Assembly (NCBI RefSeq): GCF_000151315.2
Contig: NW_011887302.1
Span: forward strand, 434,001-498,000
Direction of reading: 5' to 3'
From: Capsaspora owczarzaki ATCC 30864
Taxonomy: Eukaryota; Opisthokonta; Filasterea
Length of the DNA stretch: 64,000 nucleotides
Positions 23,471-33,594 of the stretch are shown here, piece by piece. The notes beneath the pieces are model-generated. The model was given only the letters and a program-made list of their open reading frames with translations. It was not told the DNA's origin and did no database searches. The position numbers and the translations under genes are program-made. Each line of letters opens with the position of its first letter. Within the stretch, counting starts at the first letter, position 1.

Positions 23471-26400
23471 ATGAAATTGCTTGGAGCAACTCTTCTGCTT
23501 CTACTCGCGCTGGCGAGCCATGCAGCAGGCTACTGCTTCCCCGCATCTGAACGCCGTAAGATGACACGCTCTAACTCACATAGGGTGTTTGCAGGCACGG
23601 GGGTTTGGACGCGGCAGGTTTCGGGGGAGACGTAAAATGAAGGCGGATTGTTTATTTTAGTTTGGTCGCCTGCTTTCGGCAGTCACCTGCTCAAATCGGC
23701 CTCTCAGCTCGCAACAGCTCCCAAAGCCCCCATCTCTCCTCAACCACATATGACGTTCATACAGGAACACTATTCGCTTCCACCATTACACCCTCATATG
23801 ACTGTCGGGGCGGGTCGGGGGAGTGCGAGCCGTAATTTTAGCAGTCGGGAAATAAGCAGCAGCGGGGAGCACAAGCGGCCGAGCCGGTAGCGTGACCACA
23901 CCCCCTCGGCCCCTTGCCGATAATTATATCGGCTCATCACCTTCGTGGATGAGTGTGTTGCTGGTGGTTATGCACGATGATGGTGATCGTTGACAAAAGT
24001 GATTGACGAAATGATTGGGATACTAACAACAACCACAGCCCAAAAAAACAAAAAAAAAAACAAAAAAACTAAAACAAGAAAATTTCTGCCCCATGCTCAC
24101 CCCAGGCTTTCCTGCTTTGTTTCCTTGACCATGGAACTTGCTTTCTTTCTTCGCTTCTTCGTACCAGGTGCCCTTCGGACGGACATCGAACCCATCAACG
24201 TGGTGGCAAACAACTGGGACTCGTCTGCAACAAGCGCCCTCATTGCGAAAATTCTGCTCGAGGTACAAAAGTCGAACGCGGAATGCACAACAATGCGATC
24301 TGTCGTGTCAGTTGTCAATACTGCAATGTCTCGTGTGATAACTGACACATGTCATGCATTTGTCGCGTGCAGGAAAAACTAGGTCTCCCGACGAATACGT
24401 TCACGTATGACAGTTACGACGACGCGTTCGAAGCTCTGAGCTCGGGCACAGGTGACCTGCTCATGGAAGCGTATCCGTTGCGAGTGAAGGAACTGGTGGA
24501 TGTCTACGTCAAGCAACGTCGAACGGTCGAGAACGGTACGAACGTCAAAGCCCGAAAAGAGCGCTTGTTGATGTTGGTTGTCCATCAAAAGCTCATTTGC
24601 ATTTTTGGTCGCTTGTTTAGCTGGCCCGTCGGGCATGACGGGAGAGACTGGCTGGTACATTCCAAACTACGTCTGGGAAATCAATCCAGTCATGGAGAGC
24701 TACATTGCATTTTAGTAAGGCTTCAGGCTAGAATTCGTGGCACCCTGTACAAGTTTAGTGGCTCATCGAAGTATGCATTGCCACAGTGATGAACGCATCC
24801 AATCCATTTTCCACCTGGATGTGATTCCTGAAGGATACCAAATTGACAACACGACTCTTCGTAGTGCTGTGGACGAGATCGATAGCATTCTTGAAGGCCC
24901 CGCATGCAATGCCGCACTCAACGCGTCGCTCGTCGCAGCCGATTGCACCCTTGCTGTGGAAGCCCACGTGCATTACCTTCGTGAGCGTGCCAACTTGAAG
25001 GATGAGGGCGAACCAATCACCTTTTGGACCATGCCTGACGCGTGGGGCACGCTTGACCGCATCATTGTGCAAAACTTGAGCTTGAACTTTAACGTGACCT
25101 GCCCAATTCCGCAGAATCTTGGTGCCACAGACACGATGAATGCAATGGTTGAAGTTACAAAGAACGCCTTCCTTGCTCGTCAACCATTCATTCAGTACTG
25201 GACCAAGCCGCACTTTGTCTTTGCGGACATCTCTCCGGCGCTTCTTCGTCGAGTGCAGCTGCCCGAGTACGACTCGACCTGCAACGTCTGTAAGTCCAGA
25301 ATGCCTTGTAATGTCGGAACTGTTGAATTTTCAAATCCTTTGCTCACCGCCCATCGGACTTGGCAGCCAATGCATCGTACCGTTGCGGATACCAGGACGA
25401 GCAAGTGCTGAAATTTGTTTCTGCAGAGCTGGCTGACAAAAACTCTGTCGCAGACGACTTTGTCCACCACTTTACTTACACCTCACAAGATCAGTCGAAC
25501 ATTCTTGGCCAGGTGTTCTTCAGTGGCAAAACCCTCGAAGAAGCAACATGCGAGTGGGTGATTGCCAACTTCGATGCCATGTCAGCCAACATGCCCGATC
25601 CTTCGACCCTTGTCACGCCGACCAAGGTTTCCCCGGCGCTCCGCATTGCATTTATCGTCGTTGCCGCGGCTGAATTGGCGCTCTTCGTCCTATTTGCGTT
25701 TGGTGTCATCCGCTACCGTCGGATTCGTGCCGTGCTCTCTGGTAGCCCCAAGTTCCTCTTCCTCATGCTCGTCGGCGCCGCGCTGTCAATGTTTTGGGTC
25801 ATCTTGAGCTATCAGGAGGAAGTCACCTCGAATCTGTGCGTTGCTCGTGTGTGGGCTCGCCACCTTGGATTTGCCATCATCTTTGCCGCCATCTTCCTGA
25901 AGACTTGGCGCATTGCCAGCGTGTTCAACATCAAGTCCAGCAAGGGTGGCCAGTTGACCGATCGCGTCTTGCTCTATCGCTTTTTGCTCATCGTGGGTTA
26001 CGCCACCGTCAACCTGGTCGCGTGGACAGTCTCCACCCCTCCAACAACTGGCACCGTCGTCTCCAACAATGAGAGTTACCTTGTCTGCGAGGTCACTTGG
26101 TGGGACAACGCCATCTACATTGAAGAGCTTGTCGCCATGGTGGCTCTTGGCTTGCTCTGCTACCGTGTTCGAAAGGCGCCGTCTGCCTTCAACGAGTCCA
26201 AGCACATTGGCCTTGCAGTGTACAACTGGATTGTGATGGGTATCATTTTGCAAATCATCTTGAACTCGACGACTGGCACTGCCGACTTTTTCTTTGCCAT
26301 TCAATCGCTCGAGGTTCTCGTGCCCGTTCCGATTGCCGTGATGATTTTGATGGCGCCGAAATTCTACCTGATCTTGCGCGGCAAGGGCAACGACGTTGCT

Positions 26401-26676
26401 ACCAGCAGCTACCGCGGCTCCAATCCCAACGGCAGCCACCCCAAGACCCCGTCCGCCAATGCCGGCGGAAGTGGCAGCAACCAGAAGTCTGGTGACATGG
26501 AAATGTCGTCTGGCAACGAGAGCGAGAATGGACGTACCGCGCAACTTAGTGGCAAGGCTGCTGTCCAAGAAATCCGCTCCCTTCGCAACGAAAACACTCG
26601 CCTGCTCAAGGAAGTCGAGGCCATGCGCACACAGCTGCTGCGCATGCACAACCCTCACAGTGGAAATGCCGTTTAG
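23471..26676 (+). CDS. OpuAC-like binding domain fused to class C 7TM receptor, copy B
   Basis: Six exons: 23471-23555, 24168-24262, 24373-24535, 24621-24714, 24787-25289, 25367-26676; 749 residues. Signal peptide MKLLGATLLLLLALASHAAG, then an OpuAC-like domain (about 29-395) with INVVANNWDSSATSA, GDLLMEAYPLRVKEL, GETGWYIPNYVW and QYWTKPHFVFADISP. Its closing segment KTLEEATCEWVIANF resembles the C-terminal helix of bacterial OpuAC proteins. Seven TM segments lie at about 404-650, with the class C motif FNESKHIG, followed by a Ser/Gly-rich tail and a coiled coil at about 705-740. Several NxS/T sites lie in the ectodomain. Family knowledge: class C GPCRs signal through G proteins and usually dimerise; OpuAC proteins bind glycine betaine or choline in an aromatic cage, and the Trp/Tyr-rich motifs here would suit that. 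Ligand and partner are inferred. Confidence 0.88.
23556..24167 (+). other. long first intron of receptor B
   Basis: 612-nt phase-1 intron (donor GTAAGA, acceptor GTACCAG). It has an A-rich stretch near 24043-24070. No internal gene is visible. Confidence 0.7.
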
Positions 26677-27047
26677 TTTTTGAGTTGGAGGTTTGTTTTG
26701 TTTTGGTGTGTTATTTTGTTTCGGTTGCATGACGCAGAGCTGAGTTTCTCGGCTCGCTTTGAATGAGTACTTTCGTCTACCTTACGGCTTAGATACTTTT
26801 GGTGGCTGTGTACTGTTTTTTAGTATAAAAGTAGTTTCCCGCCAAAGTGCGAAGTGTTTCGCGAACGTTTCGTCCAATCCGCTGAATCAAACAATTTCAA
26901 ACTTCACATCAAATCAATCCAACTCATCTACCGCCCGGGTTTTGTTTTGTTCTACCTCGTTTTTTTGTCATGTAATCTACCACCATTCAGTCTTGTTCTT
27001 ATTACGAGTCTTTCGTGGGGAGCCAAATTCATCGTGCGTGTTTGTGA
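26677..27047. other. spacer between receptor B and the mitochondrial carrier gene
   Basis: 371 bp of T-rich sequence holding the 3' UTR of the receptor and the promoter/5' UTR of the carrier. A TATA-like stretch, TAGTATAAAAG, lies near 26820-26832. No ORF with coding character. Confidence 0.4.
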
Positions 27048-29092
27048 ATGGTAGACGCGATCGCTGGAGCAGCAGCAGTCGCTGGAGCAGCAGCGCCTGC
27101 CCCATCGCCATCATCCCGGCCACCCTCCTCTACCAGCAAGCCCGGTTTCGTGTCATTGAATCATGCATCCGCTGGCTCGGTCGGGGCATCCGTCGCTCAG
27201 GCAGGGCTACTCGTCGAGTCCACGTCGCGGTCACCAGCAAGCTCGTCCGCCTCCTCCTCCTCCGAGCAGCAGCCACAGCAACCGACGCGCCCTCTGCTGC
27301 ACATCTTTGTCGCGGGTGGCGTCGGTGGTGCCACGGGTGACTTTCTGATGCACAGCATTGACACAGTCAAGGTATTGATCAACGTCGCCCTGTTCATTGC
27401 ATGTTGGTTTCGCTCTCGCCAAGACAGAGACACTTTTTGTCGGGGGGAAACCTCAAACAGGACCCTCTACCCAAGACTTTTGTTTGTTTGTTTGAGCTGA
27501 TCGCAAGTTTCATGAGCTGATCGCAAGTTTCATGAGCTGATCACAAGTTTCATGGGTGGTGCTGGGGGGCCTTGGAGAAGCCTGCTCTCTCAAAATCTCA
27601 CTCAGTGTCAGTTCTCAGTGTCGCTGCTTTTGTGGATCACTCACACATGTTTTCGTTTTCGTTGTTTCTTCTTGTCTCTGTGTCTGGAAATGTACATGTC
27701 CGACATGCGCAGATTCGCATACAGTCATCACATGGACAGTACGAAGGCACAGTGGACGCATTCCGGAAGATTGTTGCAGAAGAAGGTTTGATCAAGGGTC
27801 TTTACAGCGGAATTGGCGCTGCACTGGTCGGCTCGGTGCTCTCGTCATCACTATACTTTACAGCTTACAACGTCTCGAAGGAACACACGCTCAAGTACCT
27901 GCCAAGCACGATGGCGTACTTTACGTCGGGTGCATTTGGCGATTTTTGTGCGTCGACACTGTACGTCCCTCTGGAAGTCATCAAAACCCGAATGCAGCTG
28001 CAGGGCGCCATGCAACGCGTCGCGGGCCTCACTCCGAGAGTGGGTGCGCCTGTCGCGTACCAAAACGTCTTTCACGCCTTCTTTACAATCTACCGCCGCG
28101 AGGGCCTTCCTGGGCTGTACTCTGGGTACCGAGCCACTGTTTTCCGAGACATGCCGTTTTCAGCCATCCAATTTACCGTGTACGAACAGGTGAAGCGACT
28201 CGCGGCCTACCTCACGGAACCCGACCCGCTGCTTATTGAGGAACAGAAACAGCTACGGCGTGCGCAGCGCCAACGGCAACGACAAGAAAATCAGCATCAG
28301 CTAGTCGGTCTAACGTCGTCTTCCGTTCCCGGATTGTCGGCAAGCCAGCTTGCCATTCTTAGCAACAGTAGTAATGATGGCAGTGCTTCATCAAGGAGAG
28401 CTGCCAGTAGTGGTGACAGGCGGAACGATCCTGCTGCAGCCGACGGTGCACGACCGCCCGTTCAACTTATTCCAGATGCCGTCGAGCCCACCGACCCACT
28501 CGCTCATCCGGACAACCATTATCGAACGCGATTCAACACCCCTACAACCATCAATTCTCTCTCCGGCGTGATGGATGGGTGCATTTCGTACACAACAGAC
28601 TGGATGGCGGGAGGCATCACCCCGTCCACATTCAACACGCCCGGACCCTCGCGAGTGCAGCAGCAGCGGTCCCTTCTTGCAACGCAAGATCGGGGACGGA
28701 TGCCTGGAACCTCCTATTGCCTGGATGGCAACGCAGTCATGCTCGGTGATGACGATGAGGTTGGTTGGGGTCCCGGTCAACTTTTGGCGACCGTGCGCGA
28801 GGCCGGCAAGGAACTCTTGCTCGGAGGCTTTGCAGGAGGCGTTGCAGGTGCCATCACCACGCCCATGGACGTGGTCAAGACCACTCTGCAGAGCTCGCCC
28901 TCCGCTGGCGTTGGCGTGATTGATACGTTCAAGTCCATCTATCAACAGAGCGGAGTTCGAGGATTGACGCGAGGTATGGCAGCGCGTGTCATTTGGACTG
29001 TGCCGCAGTCTGCCACCATGTTCTTTGTCTTTGAGCAAGTGACGCAGTTTCTTGCGCGGTTTGACCCAGATCGTGTTCCAGCGGAGGAGTGA
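27048..29092 (+). CDS. mitochondrial carrier family protein like yeast Mme1/YMR166C
   Basis: Two exons: 27048-27371 and 27713-29092; 567 residues. Three carrier repeats are present with signature motifs HSIDTVK, PLEVIK and PMDVVK. The first has Ser instead of Pro, as I recall for YMR166C. The flanking sequences GGVGGATGDFLMHS, YVPLEVIKTRMQLQG and DMPFSAIQFTVYEQVK resemble that yeast carrier closely. Role in yeast: inner-membrane exporter of magnesium; equivalence here is inference. Odd features are a roughly 70-residue Ala/Ser/Pro-rich N-terminal extension and an insertion of about 150 residues between repeats two and three, rich in Gln/Arg then Ser/Pro. Typical carriers are about 300 residues. 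Same strand as LAS1, which starts 198 bp downstream. Confidence 0.85.
27492..27553. repeat. 20-bp tandem repeat in the carrier gene intron
   Basis: Three near-perfect copies of TGAGCTGATCGCAAGTTTCA lie in the single intron of the carrier gene; the third copy differs by one base (GATCAC). Confidence 0.85.
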
Positions 29093-29289
29093 TGAGCGAT
29101 CAATCCTGTTTTGTATGTTTTGATAAGATCACTGGACTACTGTATCAAAGTAAACATTTGTAACTGTTGATGTTGTTGTCAGTTTCATCTACAGTTCAGT
29201 CCTTTTCTTGGAGTGTTGATTCGTCTCTGCGATTCTCAGATTTGTCGCGTGGAAGCTCGTGTGCTTTTTGTTTACGGTTTAGTTTTCCA

Positions 29290-31911
29290 ATGTCGGCCGC
29301 CTTACCACGGCTCGTGCCATGGGCCACCCGTCGCGAGTGGGAGGCAGTCCGCCAGTGGTTGTTTGCCTCGGGGACGAGCGAGCGTGACCAGACGCGTGCC
29401 ACGGCCAGGTACCGCGCTCCCTTTAGAGGAGTCGGTGTCATTGAGTTTTGTGCTCACCCTCCTCCGCTCTCTGTCGGCTGTACTCATCGACCTGTGTCAA
29501 TTATTGCTTTAGGATTATGGCTTGGAAGAGTCGCGGGAAGGTCCCGACGGCGGTCGATGTGACTGCGACGTTGGTCGAGTGCCAGCTCAAGGACGCACAC
29601 GCGGCTGCGACGCCAGCAGCAAGGAACACGCGCGTTGTCGACGCTGCGAATAGTGCTGCCGAGGCGTCCATCTTGAGATACGCCTATGCGAACTCGATTG
29701 TGCGGTTTGTCAACGGCATTGTCGACGCCGAGCAGAAGGGCGTCCACGCGCGATCCGTCAAGTAAGTGGAGAAACTTGCACAGCTCAATCAAGTACCTGA
29801 GATCTGAATCATGCTGGAAATGCTCACTTTTCCATCGTCGTTGTCTGGTTGGTGGTAGTGCGATCGCGGTCGAACTAGGCGTGCCAGAGTGGATTGTGGA
29901 CATTCGCCATGATGTGACGCATACCGCGCTGCCAACGCTGGCTCTCCTGCGGACGGCAACATCGCGGGCATTGGAATGGCTGCGTGAACATTATTGGGAC
30001 GCCCAGCAGGATCTTCTTGACGAGGACATTCGCAGCGTCAAGGCGATGCTGGCAGATTACCACAATGCCGTTGTGCGGAAACTCCAGGTGCGTTAACATC
30101 TGCATTGACTGCGCTGGTTATTGGAGATCTGTTGCTTTTGACTTCATTGCGGGGAGTCCTCTCACCATGCTTATTGTTGACTTTGCTTGCAGGCGCAAGA
30201 AGGCGCCGTTGCGACTGAAGCGGACTTCCTCGAAGCTTCACTTGCGCCGATTGTCCAACGCGTGCAGCCTACAGCTTTAACTGATGTTCTCATCCCCTGC
30301 CTGTTTTCCAAAGACGGCATTTATTCCTATACACCCATAACGACCAGCGCTGCACCTGCTACACCTGCGGACAGCACGAAATCCACAAACAACACTTTGA
30401 AGGGAAAGAAGGCTCGTGAATCTGCGGCTGCTCCGGCGGCTGCTTCGGCTTCGGCTTCTGCACAAGCAGCTCGGTCGGCCGCTCACAACTCGCCCGCTCT
30501 TGCTGCGATGGCAATGGCCTCTCAAGTGGCGCCGCACTGGATTGACGCCGTGGCATTCTTCTTGCGCCAGTGGCCGCAGCTGACCTCGCTCATTTTGCAA
30601 CTTGGCGTTGCTGACGTTTGCTCTTCGCTGTCATCGGGCGATGAGACGGCAGATCCCAGCTCTCGCTTTGATGTGATGGAGGAGAGCGACGACAACGAGG
30701 CGGCGGCCGAAAGCACAACCAGCCCTTTCGCGGATCACGCCCGTCATTCTGGATTACGCATGTCCCACACTGCAGCCGAGCGAACCCTCCTGGTAGATCT
30801 GTTGAGCCTCATTCTGGGCAGTGCCATTCGCTCTGCCCCGTTGGTGCGTGCAGCGCTGCCAACAACCGCTTTGCGATCCACGTTAGACCGCGCTTCGTTG
30901 TCCTCGACCACTCCCTCCGCATCATCCAATAATGCTGCCCCAAGCAGCACAACAGCTGCTTCGTTCAGTGTCGTCGACCTTCCAATCGATTTACTGCTTC
31001 ACGTCTGCTTCAAGGCCATGAGCTCCGGGGCGATTCAGCTGCTCCCCTTGCTCGCTTGCGCCAAGCAACGGCTTCTGGTACAAGAGTTGGATGAAGAGCT
31101 CCTTGCTTGCGCATCCAGTACGATCGGCAGCAGCAGTGGAGTGAGCCGAAGGCCGAAACAAAAGCAGGCCCTTCGAAAGAGTACTGAAGGCATTGTTGCT
31201 CGCTATGAGGCACGTTGGAGCTCATTCTACCGCCGACTGACAGCTCTGATGCAGCTTCAGCAGCAAGCGGATGCGCTGTTGGCTGCCGAGCAGCCCGTCC
31301 TCAGCGCCTTCCACAATTTCAATTCCAAAGCGACCTCCGTCGTCTCCTCCGCGCCAGCCCGTCCCCAATTCTCGAGTGATCAGAGGGACACGCAGTTGAA
31401 GGAGCTCGACAGACTGAATCAGGATGCTGGTCAGCGACTTGTCCCTGGCGCAGCAAGGGCTGACGGCGAGCGGAGTGTTCCGACCGAGGCTGCTGCTCTC
31501 GCTCTCGTCTCCAATCCGTGGAAGAAGGTCACGGCTGCCCACCAGATTCTCGCATGGCAGTTCTGCCCCATCGGAGCTCTGCCGACGTCTGCATGTCCGG
31601 ATTTGTCTCTGCCGCTCGCATTGGACACCATTGCAGCAGTCAGCGCGCCTCGAGAACAGGACAGCGGCTTTTCCAACAGTGCTGCCGCTGCAGAGGATTG
31701 TCAGGTTGTAGGGCACCAGCCCCTGCTGCAGCGCGGGTTGAAACGTGAGTTTGCTTCAGCCGAGGACGATTCAACGCCGTGTGAAGAGACCAGCGCCAGT
31801 GAAGCCGAACCTCTGGAGGCTGCCAGCAAACGAGCGCGATTAGTCGAGCCTGTGTCGTTTGACCCTTTTCTGGTGCCAGGGGCTGCAAGTTTCGAAGTGG
31901 ACTTGCTTTGA
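29290..31911 (+). CDS. LAS1L: LAS1-like pre-rRNA ITS2 endonuclease
   Basis: Four exons: 29290-29408, 29513-29761, 29859-30087, 30193-31911; 771 residues. The N-terminal 180 residues are a clear LAS1 domain: LVPWATRREWEAV, WKSRGKVPTAVDVTA, SIVRFVNGIVDAEQKG and GVPEWIVDIRHDVTH. The RHDVTH segment (R139 to H144) fits the HEPN RxxxxH nuclease motif, so the enzyme looks active. The start was chosen because the first exon opens with the VPW motif close behind MSAALPR. The long remainder is Ala/Ser-rich with a weakly conserved helical region and probably carries the partner-binding part. Role: with Grc3/NOL9 it cuts ITS2 during 60S maturation in the nucleolus. Confidence 0.88.
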
Positions 31912-32368
31912 AGCTGAGGGAGTTTGTAATCAGGATCAAATACAGGTGCTTTTATTTCCGCGCGTCGCGTTTAGAAGGCAGTCATCTGCAAGAATTCGGT
32001 TTGGTGAGGTGGTGGCGTTGATGGCCGGATGGTTGCTGTAGGATGGAGATGGAGATCAGCCTGGCCAAGCTCGCTGTTCATGCTCTCCGAGTGGCAGTAG
32101 GAGCGCAGGTTGATTTTCTATCGTGCCAGAGGCTATTTATTGCCTTTTGTTCTTGATTTGAGGTTGACCTCAACAACAGCCAAAAAAAAAAAAAAAAAAA
32201 AAGTGAAAACGCCTTTCTTTCTTGCTGCCCTTCAACCCTCCACCACCCCGCGGCCAACCAGTCAATGGACACTACAGTGTGGCCTGAAATACAAAAGAAT
32301 GTTTTTGAAAGGGTGCGAAGAAGCGACGCGAGGGAAAGTCGGACAAGGCAAAAAAAAAAAAAAAGTAT
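31912..32368. other. intergenic region between LAS1 and the tRNA pair
   Basis: About 450 bp with no coding signal. It contains an A run near 32181-32201 and another at 32350-32364. Confidence 0.5.
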
Positions 32369-32377
32369 AAAAAAAAA
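32369..32377 (-). terminator. Pol III T-run downstream of first tRNA
   Basis: A nine-base A run on the plus strand is a T9 run on the minus strand, 11 bases past the tRNA 3' end. This is the normal RNA polymerase III terminator. Confidence 0.7.
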
Positions 32378-32388
32378 GCAACGCGTAT

Positions 32389-32459
32389 GCCCCAACTGAG
32401 AATCGAACTCAGATTGCGGGGTTATGAATCCCGTTTCCTAACCATTAGAAGATTGGGGC
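32389..32459 (-). tRNA. tRNA-Met (CAT), copy 1
   Basis: 71 nt on the minus strand. The 7-bp acceptor stem is GCCCCAA with TTGGGGC. The D arm is TTCT/GGAA with loop AATGGTTA, and the T arm is CTGAG/CTCAG with loop TTCGATT. The anticodon loop TTCATAA gives anticodon CAT. The anticodon stem has four GC pairs plus an A-C mismatch at the 31-39 position. No intron and no encoded CCA. Elongator type is more likely, because it begins with G and has the TTCGA loop. Confidence 0.85.
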
Positions 32460-32560
32460 TGGTGTTAAGCGACCGCGCTCTTGGGCTTTTGTCTCCTGGA
32501 AGCCATAGCACAGACAAGGCCAAAGAAAAAAAAAAAAAAAAAAAAAAAGACCAAAAAAGC

Positions 32561-32566
32561 AAAAAA
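32561..32566 (-). terminator. Pol III T-run downstream of second tRNA
   Basis: A6 on the plus strand (T6 on minus), 11 bases past the tRNA end, backed by a second A6 at 32553-32558 and a 22-base A run at 32527-32548. Confidence 0.65.
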
Positions 32567-32577
32567 GCAAGCCGAAT

Positions 32578-32648
32578 GCCCCAACTGAGAATCGAACTCA
32601 GATTGCGGGGTTATGAATCCCGTTTCCTAACCATTAGAAGATTGGGGC
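32578..32648 (-). tRNA. tRNA-Met (CAT), copy 2
   Basis: Identical over all 71 nt to the copy at 32389-32459, on the same strand, 189 bp apart start to start. It has the same A-C mismatch in the anticodon stem. Flanks are only partly alike (A-rich 3' trailer), so the two are an older tandem duplication or have been homogenised. Confidence 0.85.
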
Positions 32649-33594
32649 TAGTTTCAGATGTTTGTTCTCGGGTGGGCAAAACCGATGTGATGTGCTGACA
32701 GATGGAGCCAATGCTGAAAATTGGGCGCGAAATCACAACGATGACTGCCCGGTCACCAACGTTGTAAACACCCGGGTTTGTTCAATTAAATATTCAATTA
32801 ATATTGTGTAACATAAATCTGCGCCAAGAACCATGTTTTTGAGGCCAGAATCGAGGCGACTTCGTGGTCGATTTCATAAACCCAAGCAGAACAAATGCTT
32901 CTGCTCGTGTCTGAACATCCAAACTTTCCAGAAATTATGGTCGCAAGTGCTGCATTGTCGTTCCATGGTGTCGTGATGTTGGTGGGGAGATGCATGACAA
33001 TCACGGTTTTTCATAGGTCAGCAAACCACCAATTCAAAGTTCGTTTGATTATTTGGAATTCCAGCGCAACATCATCCTGGACACCAGGCATTGATTACAC
33101 ACAGTCAACAAACACACAATACAGCACATGATTTTAATCTGAAGGTAACATGCGGACAGCTGCTGCTCTTGACCATTCTTACTCGCCTTTTGGCGCGAAA
33201 CGGTTTCCGTCCAGCTTGAGGCAGTAGAGCCTCCATTCGAGAGCCGCTGTTATTTGTAGAATGTAGTAATTCATATTTTATAATAGAAAATCAAGCTTGT
33301 GGTGGTGGATGTTTGCCCAATACCTTTGCAGCAAGCGCATGAACTTAATGAACTGACGGACCTGAAAACCCCTTTCTTTTCCGTTTTCCAGCACCCCTGG
33401 TCGCCGTCCTCTCATATAGACTCATGGCGTGCTCAATGTCATAGTCGCTTCTATATCCCGTCCCCAATCACCACCATACGAACAACAACTGTACTGAACC
33501 GAATAATTCTACGCTGCATTGAAAATTCATTCGAGCGTTGCATTCTAGCACAATGCACTCACTCATTCAATCAACAGCAGCAACAGCAGCAGCG
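32649..33594. other. gene-poor AT-rich intergenic region
   Basis: About 950 bp between the tRNA pair and the 3' end of the glucanase gene. Only short overlapping open frames below 100 codons occur, without splice or family signals. I see no gene. Confidence 0.5.

Noticed and set aside
25786-26730. 314-codon antisense frame over receptor B (and its mirror at 19322-20194 over receptor A)
   Set aside because: Present in both receptor copies only because the sense sequences are nearly the same; it shows no family features of its own.
32798-33131. Overlapping 68- and 78-codon frames on both strands
   Set aside because: AT-rich, no splice sites, no motif and no codon bias like the neighbouring genes.
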